A stretch of DNA of 64,000 nt from NCBI RefSeq assembly GCF_008728855.1, contig NZ_CP042906.1, forward strand, positions 4,453,570 through 4,517,569, in the 5' to 3' direction. This DNA is from Hypericibacter terrae. Its GTDB lineage: Bacteria; Pseudomonadota; Alphaproteobacteria; Dongiales; Dongiaceae. The notes beneath the pieces are model-generated. The model was not told the origin of the DNA, searched no databases, and worked only from the letters and a program-made list of their open reading frames with translations. Every line of letters begins with the position of its first letter. Position 1 is the first letter of the stretch. Shown here in pieces: positions 55,218 through 63,759 of the stretch. A program made the position numbers and the translations under genes.

Positions 55218-55351
55218 CGACGCTGCGTCCGCCCTGCCGTTAGCGACGCAAGGGAGTTTAGATGACGTGTGAGTAGCCGCGATAAACCCATCCCGAGATT
55301 TTTCTTGGGATTTTCAACTCTACGAGGGGTCTGCAAAATCGCGGCCGCGGC

Positions 55352-55391
55352 ACCCCTCCCCCTACCCCCTCCCGCAGGGGGAGGGGGCGAG
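55352..55391. repeat. Family A repeat (single hairpin)
   Basis: CCCCTCCCCCTACCCCCTCC, CGCAG, GGGGAGGGGGC, just after coq9 (minus strand) and in front of the orphan gene. Confidence 0.8.
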
Positions 55392-55401
55392 AGATTCTTT
55401 G

Positions 55402-56058
55402 CTACGCTGCGTTGCCGCGCCTCAAGCGCCGCAGAATCCGCGCCGGGTCGGGCAGCTTCTCGAACAGCTTCTTCGCGCGGCCGATCTGTTGCGGGATCTT
55501 CATCACGTCGGCGATGCGCCGGTCGAGGAAGGTCCAGCTCTCGCGGCAGCCCTCCGACTTGTCGTCGAGCCAGTAGAGCGCGGTGCTGCTGACGACGCCC
55601 GCGAGCAGCGCGCGCTTGGTGTAGAAGTTGTAGTCCGTGGAGCGGTCGCCGATGCCGTGCCAGATCGCATCGACCGTGCGATAGAGCAGCTTGGCCGCGC
55701 GCGGCGCTTCCTGCGGCTGGGCGAGGAAGCCCAGCAGGCGGCGGACCGCCTCGCGATCGGCGTTCCAGGGCTCGAGCCGCAGCCGCACGGCGAGCGCGAC
55801 GCGCTCGCGGATCTTGAGCGAAGCCAGGTCGCGCTTGGCCAGCGCCTCCAGCATCTGCCGGTCGGCCTCCTCGTGGAAGAGCGCCGCCAGCTCCGTCATG
55901 CCGCCCGGCACCAGCAGCAGCGCCTTGGGGAGATCGAGCCCGAGATCGGCGGCCCCGGCCTTGAGCGCGGCCGGGCTCCAGCCGTCGAAGGGCACATGGC
56001 GCAGCACGGTTCGCAGCAGCGCCACATAGACATCGCGATTGGCGTCAGCGGGTTTCAT
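55402..56058 (-). CDS. COQ9-family ubiquinone biosynthesis protein
   Basis: 218 residues. The family pattern RDVYVALLRTVLRHVPFDGWS at the start and WHGIGDRSTDYNFYTKRALLAGVVSSTALYWLDD in the middle are typical. COQ9 is a TetR-like fold lipid-binding protein that supports COQ7 hydroxylation in ubiquinone synthesis. Starts 3 bases after def. Confidence 0.92.
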   Translation of the reverse strand: MKPADANRDVYVALLRTVLRHVPFDGWSPAALKAGAADLGLDLPKALLLVPGGMTELAALFHEEADRQMLEALAKRDLASLKIRERVALAVRLRLEPWNADREAVRRLLGFLAQPQEAPRAAKLLYRTVDAIWHGIGDRSTDYNFYTKRALLAGVVSSTALYWLDDKSEGCRESWTFLDRRIADVMKIPQQIGRAKKLFEKLPDPARILRRLRRGNAA

Positions 56059-56061
56059 GGC

Positions 56062-56613
56062 TTAATCCTCGCCCGGTGTGCCGGTGGCCTGGATCGGCGG
56101 CGCGCCATGCTTCATCTCCTCGACGAAGGAGAGCAGCGACAGGTCGGTCATGCGCTGCGGATAGAGCGTGCCGTCGAGATGGTCGCATTCATGCTGCACC
56201 ACGCGGGCATGGAAGTCGCGCGCCTCGCGCTCGATCGTCTCGCCCGAGAGCCCGAGCCCGCGATAGCGGATATGGCGCCAGCGCGGCACGGCGCCGGTGA
56301 GGCCCGGTACCGAGAGGCAGCCCTCCCAGCCCAGCGCCTTCTCCTCATCGAGCGGCTCGATGACCGGATTGATCAGGCAGGTCATCGGCACGGGCCCGCC
56401 CTCGCCCGCGCGGTGGGGCGGCACTTCGAAGATGACGACGCGCAAGGGGACATGGACCTGGGGCGCCGCGAGCCCGACGCCGCCGGCATCGGCCAGCGTC
56501 TCCAGCATGTCGGCGACGAGCCGGCTGATCTCGGGAGCGGTCGGATCCGCCACCGGATCGGCCGGGCGGCGCAGGACGGGATGCCCCATGCGGGCGATCT
56601 TGAGAATGGCCAT
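56062..56613 (-). CDS. def: Peptide deformylase
   Basis: 183 residues. The three motifs GGVGLAAPQV, WEGCLSVPG and VQHECDHLDGTLY hold the metal ligands (one Cys, two His) and the catalytic Glu. In motif I the pattern GVGLAAPQ is the standard one. It removes the formyl group of nascent proteins. Cotranscribed with coq9. Confidence 0.95.
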   Translation of the reverse strand: MAILKIARMGHPVLRRPADPVADPTAPEISRLVADMLETLADAGGVGLAAPQVHVPLRVVIFEVPPHRAGEGGPVPMTCLINPVIEPLDEEKALGWEGCLSVPGLTGAVPRWRHIRYRGLGLSGETIEREARDFHARVVQHECDHLDGTLYPQRMTDLSLLSFVEEMKHGAPPIQATGTPGED

Positions 56614-56661
56614 GGCCCTAATATGGGGGATCGAGTGGGATCGCGGAAGATCAGCGACTTT

Positions 56662-57819
56662 TCACCTCCCCCCTTGAGGGGGAGGCTGGGGTGAGGGGTG
56701 GATGCAGGGCTCGGTCAGCAACGGCTGGAGTTGATGTCGGCTGCGTGACGACTTCACGACACTGGCCGTTTGGCGCTCATTGCGTCCTACGATCACCCCC
56801 CACCCTAACCTCCCCCTCAAGGGGGAGGGGATGGATTCACACTCCAAGTGCAACACTTGGCTGCAGAAGATTTCAGCGGGGCTGTGCCAGTCAAGGCATT
56901 TGCGCGGGGTGTTGTTGTAGGCGCGGACCAGATTTGAGAGTTGGCGTGTGGTGAGGGTGTCGAGGTTGGTTTTTCTGGGGATGTTGCGGCGCAATCGCCC
57001 GATGGCGTTTTCGACGCCCCCTTTCTGCCAGGGAGCATAGGGGTCGCAGAAGAAGGTCTGGATATCGAGGCGGTGGAGCTCGTAGTGACGGGCGAACTCG
57101 GTGCCATTGTCGAAGGTGATGGTCTGGCGCAGGGATTGGGGCAGAGGCCCGAGCAAGCTGGCGATAGCGTCGGCGATCGGCTCGGCATGCTTGCCGTTGG
57201 ACCGGCCGACGATGAGCAGGCGGGAGGATCGCTCATGCAAGGCGAGGAGGGCCTGGCCGTAGCGGGTGAACATCATGAGATCGGCTTCCCAGTTGCCGGC
57301 GACCGAACGGTCCCCGACGGCGGCGGGTCTTTCTGCAATGGAAACACGATCTTGGATGTGCAGGGCCGAGCTGCCGCCCTTGCGGCCGCGGCGGCCGCGT
57401 TTGCTCTTGGCGCGGGGCAGGTAATGGCGCCAGCGATAGTCCTTGTGGCGGGTGATCTGGGCCTGGATGAAGCGGTAGATGCTCTCCGGGCTGATGACGT
57501 GCCGGCCCTGCTGGCGTTCGAGCCAGCCGCAGACCTGCTCGGGCGACCAGCCTTTCTTCAGGCCGTCGAGGACTTGCCGGCGCAACTTGGCGTCACGTTC
57601 CAGACGCGAGCCTCGCCAGCGCCGGGCCCGGGTCTGCTGCTGGGCGTAGACGGCCCGATAGCCGATCTGACGGCCGGTGTTTCGCTTCAGCTCCCGAGAA
57701 ATCGTCGATGCTGGGCGATCCAGAGCTGCAGCGATCTGGCGGATCGAGTGGTCTTTGGCCTGAAGGCTGGCAAGGATGGCGCGCTCTTCGGCCGAGAGCT
57801 GAGTGTATTTTGTTCCCAT
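56662..57819 (-). CDS. IS30-family transposase with read-through C-terminus
   Basis: 385 residues. The N-terminal HTH reads QLSAEERAILASLQAKDHSIRQIAAALDRPASTISRELKR; the DDE domain has NWEADLMM, TFDNGTEFARH and KGGVENAIGRLRR. The protein should end at about residue 328 near LHLECE, where the terminal repeat of the element lies; from there the frame runs on for about 57 codons through the family A repeat to a stop in flanking DNA. The tail (PSPLRGRLGWG..., Ser/Gln/Pro-rich) is not part of the family. IS30 elements often borrow the stop from the insertion site. Activity cannot be judged. Confidence 0.9.
   Translation of the reverse strand: MGTKYTQLSAEERAILASLQAKDHSIRQIAAALDRPASTISRELKRNTGRQIGYRAVYAQQQTRARRWRGSRLERDAKLRRQVLDGLKKGWSPEQVCGWLERQQGRHVISPESIYRFIQAQITRHKDYRWRHYLPRAKSKRGRRGRKGGSSALHIQDRVSIAERPAAVGDRSVAGNWEADLMMFTRYGQALLALHERSSRLLIVGRSNGKHAEPIADAIASLLGPLPQSLRQTITFDNGTEFARHYELHRLDIQTFFCDPYAPWQKGGVENAIGRLRRNIPRKTNLDTLTTRQLSNLVRAYNNTPRKCLDWHSPAEIFCSQVLHLECESIPSPLRGRLGWGVIVGRNERQTASVVKSSRSRHQLQPLLTEPCIHPSPQPPPQGGR
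56664..56832. repeat. Family A repeat, inverted pair next to IS30
   Basis: The arm 56664-56700 (CCTCCCCCTTGAGGGGGAGG) and the arm at about 56795-56832 (CCTCCCCCTCAAGGGGGAGG) face each other over ~95 bases, as at 2.83-2.94 kb. The IS30 element starts immediately after the second arm. Confidence 0.8.
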
Positions 57820-57860
57820 GGCAACACCCTAATCTGGTGTTGCACTTCGTTTGAAAATTC
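56833..57860 (-). mobile_element. IS30-family insertion sequence
   Basis: About 1.03 kb, the usual IS30 size. Imperfect terminal repeats are visible: ATTCACACTCC + AAGTGCAACAC at 56835-56856 and, in opposite orientation, ATTTTCAAACG + AAGTGCAACAC at 57837-57858 (16 of 22 positions agree). I see no certain target duplication. The element lies between def and gst and disrupts no recognisable gene. Confidence 0.8.
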
Positions 57861-57994
57861 AGCGGGGTCTGAGTTTCGAGATTTTCGGACGTGGGCGCTC
57901 GAACTGGCATCCGCAAGAACCGGATGTTTTTCGGCAGACGCCTTGCCTAGGGTCTAAGTGCTTCCTGTCGCCACAGCAGCCGAGAGCTCGTGCC

Positions 57995-58627
57995 ATGCTC
58001 CGCCTCTACGACTACCTTCCCTCGCAGAATGGCTGGAAAGTGCGCCAGCTCCTGGCCCATCTCGATCTCCCCTATGAGCACCGGATGGTCGAGATCTTCC
58101 AGGGCGCGCAGCACAAGCCCGAGTTCCAGGCGCTCAATCCCGGCGGGACCGTGCCGGTGCTGGAGGTCGAGCCCGGCCGCGCCATCGCCGAATCGAACGC
58201 CATCCTCTGCTATCTGGCGGAGGGCACGACCTATCTGCCGGAGGGCCGCTTCGACCGGGCCAAGGTGATGCAGTGGCTGTTCTTCGAGCAGAACTATGTC
58301 GAGCCGGTGATCGGCAGCCTGCGCTACTGGACCCTGACCGGGAAGCTCGAGCGCAACGCGGCGGGCGTGCCCGCCCGGCGCCAGCGCGGGATCCGCTCGC
58401 TCGAGGCCCTCGATCGCCATCTGGCGAGCCGCGACTTCCTCGCCGGCCGCTATTCGATCGCCGATATCGCCGTCTATGCCTATGGCGCCTGGGCCGAGGA
58501 AGGCGGGTTCGATCTGGGGCCCTTTGCCGCCTTCCGGGCCTGGAAGGCGCGAGTCGCCGGGCTCCCGGGCCATCTGGCGACCCGCTATGATTATTCAATC
58601 GACCCCGACGCCAGCCGCGACCTCTAG
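57995..58627 (+). CDS. Glutathione S-transferase family protein
   Basis: 210 residues from ATG 57995. The thioredoxin-like half has YLPSQNGWKVRQLLAHLDL, the cis-Pro in GGTVPVLEV and ESNAILCYLAEGT; the helical half holds RYSIADIAVYAYGAWA. No strong ribosome-binding site. The frame is open upstream into the IS30 end, but family similarity starts at this ATG. Substrate not predictable. Confidence 0.9.
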   Translation: MLRLYDYLPSQNGWKVRQLLAHLDLPYEHRMVEIFQGAQHKPEFQALNPGGTVPVLEVEPGRAIAESNAILCYLAEGTTYLPEGRFDRAKVMQWLFFEQNYVEPVIGSLRYWTLTGKLERNAAGVPARRQRGIRSLEALDRHLASRDFLAGRYSIADIAVYAYGAWAEEGGFDLGPFAAFRAWKARVAGLPGHLATRYDYSIDPDASRDL

Positions 58628-58736
58628 GGGCAGCGCGGCGGCCCGACCGCAACCTGTTGTTATTCAATCGATTCCAGGCGGGTCGGGCGCGGCGGCGGAC
58701 TGTGCCAAAACGCGCTAAGGCCTTGCGCGATAAGGG

Positions 58737-58765
58737 TTCACACCCACCGGAAACTCTGTTATACA
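58737..58765 (+). promoter_or_regulatory. Putative promoter of rpsU
   Basis: TTCACA (58737-58742) and TATACA (58760-58765) with a 17-base spacer, about 73 bases before the rpsU start codon. Confidence 0.55.
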
Positions 58766-58837
58766 CCCGCCCCTCAGCTGGTTCGCATCCGACCCGGCCC
58801 GTTATTTTTTGTCCCCGTTTGGAGAGCAGAGGCGTCC

Positions 58838-59041
58838 TTGCAAGTTCTCGTTCGTGACAACAACGTCGATCAGGCCCTGCGCGCGCTCAAGAAGAAGATG
58901 CAGCGCGAGGGTATCTTCCGCGAGATGAAGATGCGCCGTAACTACGAGAAGCCCTCCGAGCGCCGCGCGCGCGAGAAGGCGGAAGCGGTCCGCCGCCACC
59001 GCAAGCTGCTGCGCAAGCGCATGGAGCGCGAAGGCTACTAA
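58838..59041 (+). CDS. rpsU: 30S ribosomal protein S21
   Basis: 67 residues, TTG start. [41 protein letters not shown] is typical of S21, with a basic Arg/Lys-rich tail. S21 is important for initiation at the 30S anti-Shine-Dalgarno region. Its own promoter and terminator make it a single-gene unit. Confidence 0.95.
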   Translation: MQVLVRDNNVDQALRALKKKMQREGIFREMKMRRNYEKPSERRAREKAEAVRRHRKLLRKRMEREGY

Positions 59042-59078
59042 GCCGACGCCCCGCTTCGGCGGATCCAGAGATACGAAA

Positions 59079-59109
59079 CGGCGCTGCCCCCAGGGGCGGC
59101 GCCGTTTTT
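59079..59109 (+). terminator. Rho-independent terminator of rpsU
   Basis: CGGCGCTGCCCC and GGGGCGGCGCCG pair (one mismatch bulge), followed by TTTTT, 38 bases after the stop. Confidence 0.88.
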
Positions 59110-59167
59110 GATTCTGGGCTTAGCCTCGAATGGCGCGGACTTTTCGTTGCCCGCGAAGCTTCTCAAT

Positions 59168-59248
59168 CGTCATCCCCGCGAAAGCGGGGACCCATCTTGA
59201 TCCAGGTCACCAGGCTTAGAGTTGGGTCCCCGCTTTCGCGGGGATGAC
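59168..59248. repeat. Family B palindromic repeat
   Basis: Same orientation as the copy at 18.37 kb: CCCCGCGAAAGCGGGG, then CCCATCTTGATCCAGG, and GTTGGG before the mirrored arm. It lies between rpsU and the converging pntB. Confidence 0.85.
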
Positions 59249-59300
59249 GGTAAGAGCGATGGCGACCACGGGCTCGGAACAATCGCGACCGCGCCGAGAA

Positions 59301-60698
59301 TTACCCCAGCGCCTTCACGATCCCCTCGGTCACCTTCTTCGCGTCGCCGAACAGCATCATGGTGTTGTCGCGGAAGAAGAGCTCGTTCTCGACGCCGGCA
59401 TAGCCCGAGGCCATCGAGCGCTTGATGAAGAGCACGGTCTTGGCCTGCTCGACCTCGAGGATCGGCATGCCGTAGATCGGGCTCTTGGGATCGTTCTTGG
59501 CGGCGGGATTGGTGACGTCGTTGGCGCCGATCACGAAGGCGACGTCGGTCGAGGAGAATTCGCGGTTGATGTCCTCGAGCTCGAACACCTCGTCATAGGG
59601 CACGTTGGCTTCGGCCAGCAGCACGTTCATATGGCCCGGCATGCGGCCCGCCACCGGATGGATGGCGTAGGAGATCTTGACGCCTTCCTTCTTCAGGATG
59701 TCGGCCATCTCGCGCAAGGCATGCTGCGCCTGCGCGACCGCCATGCCGTAGCCCGGCACGATGATCACCGAGCCCGCATTCTTCAGGATGAAGGCCGCGT
59801 CCTCGGGCGAGCCCGATTTGACCGGCCGGTCGGCGGCCTTGGGCCCGCCCGCCGCGGCGGCCCCGGAATCGGTGCCGAACCCGCCCAGGATCACGTTGAA
59901 GATCGAGCGGTTCATCCCCTTGCACATGATGTAGCTGAGGATGGCGCCCGACGAGCCGACGAGGGCGCCGGTCACGATCAGGAGGCTGTTGCCGAGCGTG
60001 AAGCCGATGCCGCAGGCGGCCCAGCCCGAATAGGAGTTGAGCATCGACACCACCACCGGCATGTCGGCGCCGCCGATGGGCAGGATCAGCAGGAAGCCCA
60101 CCAGCAGCGACAGTGCGATCAGCACCCAGAAGACGATCGGGTCCTGGGTGATCACCAGCGCCACGATCAGGGCGACGATGGCGATGCCGATGGCGGCGTT
60201 GAGGATATGCTGGCCCTTGAAGACCAGGGGCGCGCCCGAGAGCAGCGCCTGCAGCTTGGCGAAGGCGACGATCGAGCCGGTGAAGGTGATGGCACCGATG
60301 GCGACCCCCAGCCCCATCTCGACCAGGCTCTGGCCCTTGATGGCGCCGATGGTGCCGATGCCGAACTCGTCCGGCGAGAAGAAGGCCGCGACCGCGACGC
60401 AGACCGCGGCCAGGCCGACCAGGCTGTGGAAGGCCGCCACCAGCTGCGGCAGGGCCGTCATCTGGATGCGCAGCGCGATCACGGTGCCGATGGCGCCGCC
60501 GACCAGGATCGCCGCGGCGATGATCGGATAGGAAACCACCTCGGGCGAGGCCAGCGTGGTGGCGATGGCGATGGCCATGCCCGCCATGCCGAAGAAATTG
60601 CCGCCGCGGGAGGTCACGGGGCTCGACAGGCCGCGCAGCGCCATGATGAAGCAGATGGCAGCGGCGAGATAGGCGTAGGCCGAAAGTTCTTCCGTCAC
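59301..60698 (-). CDS. pntB: NAD(P) transhydrogenase subunit beta
   Basis: 465 residues. The N-terminal ~270 residues are membrane-spanning, about nine hydrophobic segments; the C-terminal NADP(H)-binding domain III starts near residue 290 and has IIVPGYGMAVAQAQHALREM and VIGANDVTNPAAKNDPKSPIYGMPIL. With the alpha subunits it uses the proton gradient to reduce NADP+ with NADH. Third gene of the pnt operon. Confidence 0.96.
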   Translation of the reverse strand: MTEELSAYAYLAAAICFIMALRGLSSPVTSRGGNFFGMAGMAIAIATTLASPEVVSYPIIAAAILVGGAIGTVIALRIQMTALPQLVAAFHSLVGLAAVCVAVAAFFSPDEFGIGTIGAIKGQSLVEMGLGVAIGAITFTGSIVAFAKLQALLSGAPLVFKGQHILNAAIGIAIVALIVALVITQDPIVFWVLIALSLLVGFLLILPIGGADMPVVVSMLNSYSGWAACGIGFTLGNSLLIVTGALVGSSGAILSYIMCKGMNRSIFNVILGGFGTDSGAAAAGGPKAADRPVKSGSPEDAAFILKNAGSVIIVPGYGMAVAQAQHALREMADILKKEGVKISYAIHPVAGRMPGHMNVLLAEANVPYDEVFELEDINREFSSTDVAFVIGANDVTNPAAKNDPKSPIYGMPILEVEQAKTVLFIKRSMASGYAGVENELFFRDNTMMLFGDAKKVTEGIVKALG

Positions 60699-60721
60699 AA
60701 TATCGCTCCCGCGCCTGAGGC

Positions 60722-61039
60722 CTATTTCTTCGGCTCTTTTTTCTTGAACATGGACAACATCCGGTTGGTCACGATGAACCCGCCGAAGATGTTGACCGAG
60801 GCCAGCGCCACCGCGATGAAGCCCATCACCTGCGAGAGATTGAAATGCGCAGGACCGGCCGCGATCAGCGCGCCGACGATGATGACGCTCGAGATCGCGT
60901 TGGTGACGGCCATGAGCGGCGAATGCAGCGCCGGCGTCACCCGCCAGACCACGTAATAGCCGACGAAACAGGCCAGCACGAAGACAGTGAAGAGTTGGAC
61001 GAAGGGCGCGTGAGCGTGAGTCGCGAGCGTGTCTTCCAT
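60722..61039 (-). CDS. pntAB: NAD(P) transhydrogenase subunit alpha part 2
   Basis: 105 residues with three hydrophobic segments (about 14-35, 42-62, 70-92). FTVFVLACFVGYYVVWRVTPALHSPLMAVTNAISSVIIVGAL is the domain II signature of the split alpha chain. It ends in a Lys-rich tail (KKKEPKK). It starts 11 bases after pntAA and 23 bases before pntB, so the three form one operon. The split is typical of alphaproteobacteria. Confidence 0.93.
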   Translation of the reverse strand: MEDTLATHAHAPFVQLFTVFVLACFVGYYVVWRVTPALHSPLMAVTNAISSVIIVGALIAAGPAHFNLSQVMGFIAVALASVNIFGGFIVTNRMLSMFKKKEPKK

Positions 61040-61050
61040 GTCGGTCTCCC

Positions 61051-62199
61051 TCAGCCCGCCAATGCCGGATGCACGACCTTGCCGTCGCGGGTCAGGCCGG
61101 TGCCTTTGATGATCTCGTCGTCCCAGTTGATTTTCAGGCCCTTGGTCTCCTTGTCGATCATGAGGGAGACGAAGGCCAGGAGGTTGCGGGCATAGAGCGA
61201 GCTGGCGTCGGCCGCGAGGCGCGAGGGCAGGTTGAGATGCCCGACGATCGTGACGCCATGCTTGACCACGACCTTGCCGGGCTCGGCGATCGGGCAATTG
61301 CCGCCCTGCTCGACCGCAAGATCGACGATGACGGAGCCGGGCTTCATGGTCTTGACCATCTCCTCGCTCACCAGCACCGGCGCCTTGCGGCCGGGGATGA
61401 GCGCCGTCGTGATGACGATGTCCTGCTTCTTGATGGTCTCGGCCGTCAGCGCCGCCTGTTTCTGCTTGTAGGCGTCGCTCATTTCCTTGGCATAGCCGCC
61501 GGCGGTCTCGGCCTGCTTGAACTCCTCGTCCATCACCGCGACGAAGGTGGCGCCGAGACTCTCGACCTGCTCCTTGGCGGCGGGACGCACGTCGGTCGCC
61601 GAGACGATGGCGCCGAGGCGCCGCGCGGTCGCGATCGCCTGCAGCCCCGCCACGCCGGCGCCCATCACCAGCACGCGCGCCGGCGCGATGGTGCCGGCTG
61701 CCGTCATCATCATCGGAAAGGCCCGCCCGAACTCGGCCGCCGCGTCGACCACGGCCTTGTAGCCGGCGAGGTTCGACTGCGAGGAGAGCACGTCCATCAC
61801 CTGCGCGCGGGTGATGCGCGGCATCATCTCCATGGCAAAGGCAACGACACCCTTGGCCGCATATTGCTGCACCTGGTCCTTGGCGCCGTGGGGGCTCAGG
61901 ATCCCCACCAGCACCGCGCCGGATTTCATCAGCGCCAGCTCGTCGGGGCCGCCCTCGGCCGCCGTCAGCGGTCGCTGCACCTTCAGCACCAGATCGGCAT
62001 CCTTGAGCGCCGAAGCCTCGTCGGGCGCGATCTCCGCGCCCGCAGCCTTGTAGGCCTCGTCGGAGATGTTGGCGCCGCCGCCGGCACCGGTCTCGATCAC
62101 GACGCTGGCGCCGAGGCCGACATATTTCTTCACGGTGTCGGGCGACACCGCCACGCGCGCCTCGTGAGGGCGCCGTTCCCTGGCTACGCCAATCTTCAT
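61051..62199 (-). CDS. pntAA: NAD(P) transhydrogenase subunit alpha part 1
   Basis: 382 residues from ATG 62199 (MKIGVARERRPHEARVAVSP), where the family starts; the frame is open 23 codons further. NAD-binding is seen in VLVMGAGVAGLQAIATARRLGAIVSATDVR and VDLAVEQGGNCP. This is the soluble domain I that binds NAD(H). First gene of the pnt operon. Confidence 0.96.
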   Translation of the reverse strand: MKIGVARERRPHEARVAVSPDTVKKYVGLGASVVIETGAGGGANISDEAYKAAGAEIAPDEASALKDADLVLKVQRPLTAAEGGPDELALMKSGAVLVGILSPHGAKDQVQQYAAKGVVAFAMEMMPRITRAQVMDVLSSQSNLAGYKAVVDAAAEFGRAFPMMMTAAGTIAPARVLVMGAGVAGLQAIATARRLGAIVSATDVRPAAKEQVESLGATFVAVMDEEFKQAETAGGYAKEMSDAYKQKQAALTAETIKKQDIVITTALIPGRKAPVLVSEEMVKTMKPGSVIVDLAVEQGGNCPIAEPGKVVVKHGVTIVGHLNLPSRLAADASSLYARNLLAFVSLMIDKETKGLKINWDDEIIKGTGLTRDGKVVHPALAG

Positions 62200-62334
62200 G
62201 AAACCCCGTCCCGCTCGCTGCCCCGCCGAAATCCGGAGCCCCCTGCATTGGCCGACAACAATGCCCAAGGCGGGCCCGATTCACAAGCGGCCCGGACCGG
62301 CGCGGGCGGGAAATTGGCCTGATTCTGGTGCGGG

Positions 62335-63708
62335 TTACTCGGTCGCCTGAAGGCCGGCCGCCTGGAGCGCCTTGGCCTGCCGCTTGCCCAGTGTCTTCAC
62401 GTCGAAATCCTCGATCAAGCCATGGAACAGCCGGTGCCAGTTCACCTCGGCCTTGAGATGGAGGAAGACCGAGCCCAGCCCGACGGCGGCGCGGTCCATC
62501 AGCAGGAATTCGCGCGGCGGCTTCACGGGCCCCAGCCGGCGCAGCTCGGCATGGACCTCCTGCGCCACCTCGCGCCCATAGCTGCCGGCCCCGGTCTCCT
62601 GGATCAGCCGGCTGCGATCCTCGAGCAGCGGGCCATAGACGAAGGCGGCCCAGCGATTGAGCACGTCGATGATCTCGGGTGTCAGCCCCTCGAAGCCCCA
62701 ATTCTCATAGGCCGAGACCGCGAGCTTGCGGTTGCCGGTCTCGAGCGCGCGGTAGAGATCGATGACGCCGGCCACGAATTTCGGCGGAAAGATCCGGATG
62801 CAGCCGAAATCGAGCAGATTGACGCTGCCATCGTCGCGGACCGTGTAGTTGCCGAGATGCGGATCGCCATGGATCACGCCGAATCCGTAGAAGGGCGCAT
62901 ACCAGGCCTGGAACATGGCGAGCGCCACCTTGTTGCGCAAAGCGATGTCCGGCTTGTCGGCGAGGAAGGTCTTGAGCGGCCGGCCCTCGAGCCAACCCAT
63001 GGTCAACAACCGGTCGGTCGAGAGCGCGGGCACCGGCACCGGCACATGGACTTGCTTCTCGCCGCCCAGCATCGCGCCATAGAGCAGCATATGCTTGGCC
63101 TCGCGGCGGTAATCGAGCTCCTCGCGCAGCCGCGCCGCGATCTCGGCATGGATGTTGGCGGAGTCGATGGAGCGATCGTAACGGCCATAGAGCGCGAGGA
63201 TCAGCTTGAGCTGGCCGATATCGGCTTCGACGGCGCTCGGCATGTCGGGATATTGCAGCTTGCAGGCCAGCAGCCGCCCCTCCTTCGAGACCGCGCGATG
63301 CACCTGGCCCAACGAGGCGGCCGCGGCCGCTTCCGGCTCGAAGCTCTTGAAGCGCGCCTGCCAGTCGGGCCCGAGCTCCGCCGCCATGCGGCGCTTGACG
63401 AAATTCCACCCCATCGAGGGCGCGTTCGACTGCAGCCCGGCAAGCTCGGCCGCATATTCCTCGGGCAGCGCATCGGGAATGGTCGAGAGCAACTGCGCCA
63501 CCTTCATGAGGGGGCCTTTCAGCCCGCCCAACGCGATCTTGAGATCGGAGGCATGGCGCGCGCTGTCGAGCGGCAGGCCCAGGAACCGCTTGCCCGCGAG
63601 CCGTGCCGCGGCCCCTCCGACCGCCGTGCCGACCTGGGCATAGCGGCGCACGCGTCCGGTCAGGCGGTTGCGTTCGGCGCTCTTGGTTTTGGTTTTGCGC
63701 TCGGTCAT
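62335..63708 (-). CDS. ABC1/UbiB-family atypical kinase
   Basis: 457 residues. The family features are LMKVAQLLSTIPDALPEEYAAEL (the KxGQ motif, here KVAQ), AAASLGQVHRA (the Ala-rich nucleotide loop), CKLQYPD with the catalytic Lys, HGDPHLGNY and LLDFGCIR. Such proteins (UbiB, COQ8/ADCK) support ubiquinone synthesis. It may be a paralogue of UbiB rather than UbiB itself because no ubiE/ubiJ is near and the C-terminal transmembrane pair of UbiB is not obvious. Confidence 0.88.
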   Translation of the reverse strand: MTERKTKTKSAERNRLTGRVRRYAQVGTAVGGAAARLAGKRFLGLPLDSARHASDLKIALGGLKGPLMKVAQLLSTIPDALPEEYAAELAGLQSNAPSMGWNFVKRRMAAELGPDWQARFKSFEPEAAAAASLGQVHRAVSKEGRLLACKLQYPDMPSAVEADIGQLKLILALYGRYDRSIDSANIHAEIAARLREELDYRREAKHMLLYGAMLGGEKQVHVPVPVPALSTDRLLTMGWLEGRPLKTFLADKPDIALRNKVALAMFQAWYAPFYGFGVIHGDPHLGNYTVRDDGSVNLLDFGCIRIFPPKFVAGVIDLYRALETGNRKLAVSAYENWGFEGLTPEIIDVLNRWAAFVYGPLLEDRSRLIQETGAGSYGREVAQEVHAELRRLGPVKPPREFLLMDRAAVGLGSVFLHLKAEVNWHRLFHGLIEDFDVKTLGKRQAKALQAAGLQATE

Positions 63709-63759
63709 GGTTCTTTAGTAAACTTCCCGCAAAAATTGAACGCCTGACGGAATTTTCTC

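Noticed and set aside
18370-59248. Family B repeats as a CRISPR array
   Set aside because: Copies are far apart, each is palindromic as a pair, and there are no regular spacers or cas genes.
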